A stretch of DNA of 64,000 nt from Mycobacterium haemophilum DSM 44634. GTDB lineage: Bacteria > Actinomycetota > Actinomycetes > Mycobacteriales > Mycobacteriaceae. The stretch is from the NCBI RefSeq assembly GCF_000340435.2, contig NZ_CP011883.2, positions 1,088,607 to 1,152,606 of the forward strand. The letters run 5' to 3'. Positions within the stretch are counted from its first letter, which is position 1, and each line of letters starts with the position of its first letter. A program made the translations under genes and the position numbers. The notes beneath the pieces were generated by a model. The model ran no database searches. It saw only the letters and a program-made list of their open reading frames with translations, and had not been told where the DNA came from. Of the stretch, positions 62,406-64,000 are shown one piece after another.

Positions 62406-63376
62406 AGACCAGCTACCGCACCGCCGTTCACGACGCGCTACGCGACGCCCTGCGCGACGACCCTCGAGTCGTGTTGATGGGTGAAGACGTCGGGCGGTAC
62501 GGCGGAACCTATGCGGCCTCTAAGGGGCTGCTCGAGGAATTCGGCCCCGAACGGGTGCGAGACACACCGCTGTCGGAGTTAGGTTTCGTCGGTATCGGAA
62601 TCGGCGCCGCTCTGGGCGGCCTGCGACCGGTCGTCGAAGTCATGACGGTCAACTTTAGCCTGCTGGCGCTCGATCAGATCGTCAATACCGCTGCAGCGCT
62701 TCGCCATATGTCTGGCGGTCAGTTCTCGGTTCCACTCGTGGTGCGGATGGCGACGGGTGCTGGGCGTCAACTCGCCGCCCAGCATTCGCATAGCCTTGAG
62801 CCCTGGTATGCCCATATCCCGGGCATCAAAGTGGTTGCGCCGGCGACGGTGGCCGACGCCTACGGCATGCTAGGCGCCGCGCTGTCGGATCCCGATCCGG
62901 TGGTGATTTTCGAGCATGTCCAGCTCTACAACACCTCAGCCGACGTCGATGCCCTGGCATGCACAGACATTTCTCACGCGGCAATCCGCCGCAGCGGATC
63001 TGACGTTACCGTGATCGCCTACGGCGGTTGCCTGCCCAAGGCACTCGACGCCGCCAATGAACTGTCGATCGCCGGAATTGACTGTGAAGTCGTTGATCTT
63101 CGGGTTCTTCGACCGCTGGATGATGACACGATAGTGGAGTCGGTTCGCAAGACTCACCGCGCCGTGATCGTCGACGAAGCCTGGCGCAGCGGCAGTTTGG
63201 CGGCGGAAATCAGCGCACGCATCGTGGAGAAGGCGTTCTTCGACCTCGACGCGCCGATCGCGCGGGTCTGCAGCGCCGAGGTCCCGATGCCGTATGCAAA
63301 GCACCTGGAACAGTCCGCCCTCCCGCAGCCGGACAAGATCGTCGCCGCCGTCCAGAGCCTCTTCGGTGATCGGTGA
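62402..63376 (+). CDS. pdhB: Pyruvate (2-oxoacid) dehydrogenase E1 beta subunit
   Basis: 324 residues, ATG overlapping the pdhA stop (ATGA). Begins YRTAVHDALRDALRDDPRVV and contains LMGEDVGRYGGTYAASKGL, DTPLSELGFVGIGIGAALGG and HSLEPWYAHIPGIKVVAP, all standard E1-beta motifs. It completes the TPP-dependent decarboxylase with PdhA. Its stop overlaps the pdhC start at 63376. Confidence 0.93.
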   Translation: MKTSYRTAVHDALRDALRDDPRVVLMGEDVGRYGGTYAASKGLLEEFGPERVRDTPLSELGFVGIGIGAALGGLRPVVEVMTVNFSLLALDQIVNTAAALRHMSGGQFSVPLVVRMATGAGRQLAAQHSHSLEPWYAHIPGIKVVAPATVADAYGMLGAALSDPDPVVIFEHVQLYNTSADVDALACTDISHAAIRRSGSDVTVIAYGGCLPKALDAANELSIAGIDCEVVDLRVLRPLDDDTIVESVRKTHRAVIVDEAWRSGSLAAEISARIVEKAFFDLDAPIARVCSAEVPMPYAKHLEQSALPQPDKIVAAVQSLFGDR

Positions 63377-64000
63377 TGATCGAGTTCACAATGCCTGCGC
63401 TGGGTTCGGACATGGATGAGGGAACCCTGGATGAGTGGCTGATCAAACCCGGTGACAAGGTAAAACGTGGTCAGGTGGTGGCCGTGGTTGAGACCACTAA
63501 AGCCGCCGTGGAGATCGAATGCTGGCACGAGGGCACCGTGCATGAACTGCTCGTCCCGGTCGGTGAAACCGTGCAAGTGGGAACGGTATTGGCGACACTG
63601 CTAGCCCCCGGTGAGAAGGCGAGGAGACCGCGCAAGGTCTCGGCCAAGCCAGCAGCCGCCGCGGCGGCGGCGCCTCGACGTCGTTGGGTCTCGCCGGCTG
63701 CGCGCCGCCTGGCGGCATCGTTGGGTGTGGACGTCGAGACCGTCAGCGGCACTGGACCACAGGGTGCGGTCACCATCGGTGACGTCGAACACGCTGCCGC
63801 GTCGATAGCGAAACCGAAAGCGCAGAAGCCCTCGACCGCCGATCGCGCCGCCCAGATGCGACGCTCCATCGCCGCCGCGATGAGCCGCTCGAAACGGGAA
63901 ATTCCGCATTACTACCTCGCCGACGAAATCGTGATGGAAAACGCGTTGAACTGGTTGACCGCCCGTAATGCTGAACGCTCCATCACTGAACGGGTACTGC
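63376..64000 (+). CDS. pdhC: Dihydrolipoamide acyltransferase E2 (partial)
   Basis: The frame opens at ATG 63376 (overlapping the pdhB stop) and runs off the window after 208 codons. An N-terminal lipoyl domain has the lipoylated Lys in VVETTKAAVEIE (about residue 43). An Ala/Lys-rich linker leads to a peripheral subunit-binding domain (WVSPAARRLAASLGVDVETV, about 112-145) and the start of the catalytic domain (MRRSIAAAMSRSKREIPHYY). The active-site His motif lies outside the window. Confidence 0.93.
   Translation, partial: MIEFTMPALGSDMDEGTLDEWLIKPGDKVKRGQVVAVVETTKAAVEIECWHEGTVHELLVPVGETVQVGTVLATLLAPGEKARRPRKVSAKPAAAAAAAPRRRWVSPAARRLAASLGVDVETVSGTGPQGAVTIGDVEHAAASIAKPKAQKPSTADRAAQMRRSIAAAMSRSKREIPHYYLADEIVMENALNWLTARNAERSITERVL

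Overview
The window is high-GC actinobacterial DNA and reads as a non-tuberculous Mycobacterium, most likely a slow grower. Positions 1-34000 carry, gene for gene but in inverted orientation, the block that M. tuberculosis H37Rv has from Rv3211 (rhlE) back to Rv3193c. PE/PPE-like proteins, a WhiB regulator, UPF0182, AdnAB, mycoredoxin and many DosR-type promoters support the assignment. I cannot name the species.

Region 1 (1-22630, conserved core): rhlE (cut by the window edge), a ferritin-like protein, an MmpS-like Thr/Pro-rich membrane protein, a DUF3107 protein, a TetR regulator, a DUF3152 metallopeptidase-like protein, moeZ, an APH-like protein, an alkyltransferase-like DNA repair protein, lipV, a small acidic protein, adnA-adnB, a K+ channel/RCK protein, nudC, a lipoprotein, mycoredoxin 1, uvrD2 and whiB7. 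The whiB7 leader shows a WhiB7-type promoter, a short uORF and an intrinsic attenuator.

Region 2 (about 22640-25790, accessory insert): the whiB7/Rv3197 neighbourhood of M. tuberculosis is split here by remnants of ISL3-, IS3- and IS30-type transposases flanking a less GC-rich, divergent PE-like/PPE-like pair. A decayed partial copy of the PE-like gene lies between the two.

Region 3 (25801-34200): core again. It holds an ABC1-type kinase-like protein, an orphan TOMM cyclodehydratase-like protein, a DUF2342 hydrolase, a Lon/PDZ protease, a UPF0182 membrane protein with a C-terminal frameshift, and initiator tRNA-fMet.

Region 4 (34800-38200): a parDE toxin-antitoxin pair and a cyp / hypothetical / EspR-like regulator operon.

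Region 5 (38384-45745): a tightly coupled [NiFe]-hydrogenase maturation operon, hypA-hypB-hypF-(hypC-like fusion)-SIS isomerase-hypE-hypC-hypD, without hydrogenase structural genes in the window.

Region 6 (45856-64000): a dormancy (DosR-type) locus. It contains an Acg-like nitroreductase, hrp1, a RafH-like ribosome hibernation factor, Hsp20, an Rv2628-like protein, universal stress proteins, an SRPBCC protein, an Rv1738-like protein, an F420-dependent nitroreductase-like protein, a P1B-5-like metal ATPase fused to hemerythrin, and an acs-pdhA-pdhB-pdhC operon that runs off the edge. About ten palindromes resembling the DosR box precede these units. The placement suggests hypoxia-linked H2, metal and acetate/pyruvate metabolism, but that link is inference.

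Several genes carry single-base frameshifts, mostly in short homopolymer runs (UPF0182, hypC-like fusion, acs, a P-type ATPase remnant). Either the assembly has indel errors or these genes are decaying; reads would decide.
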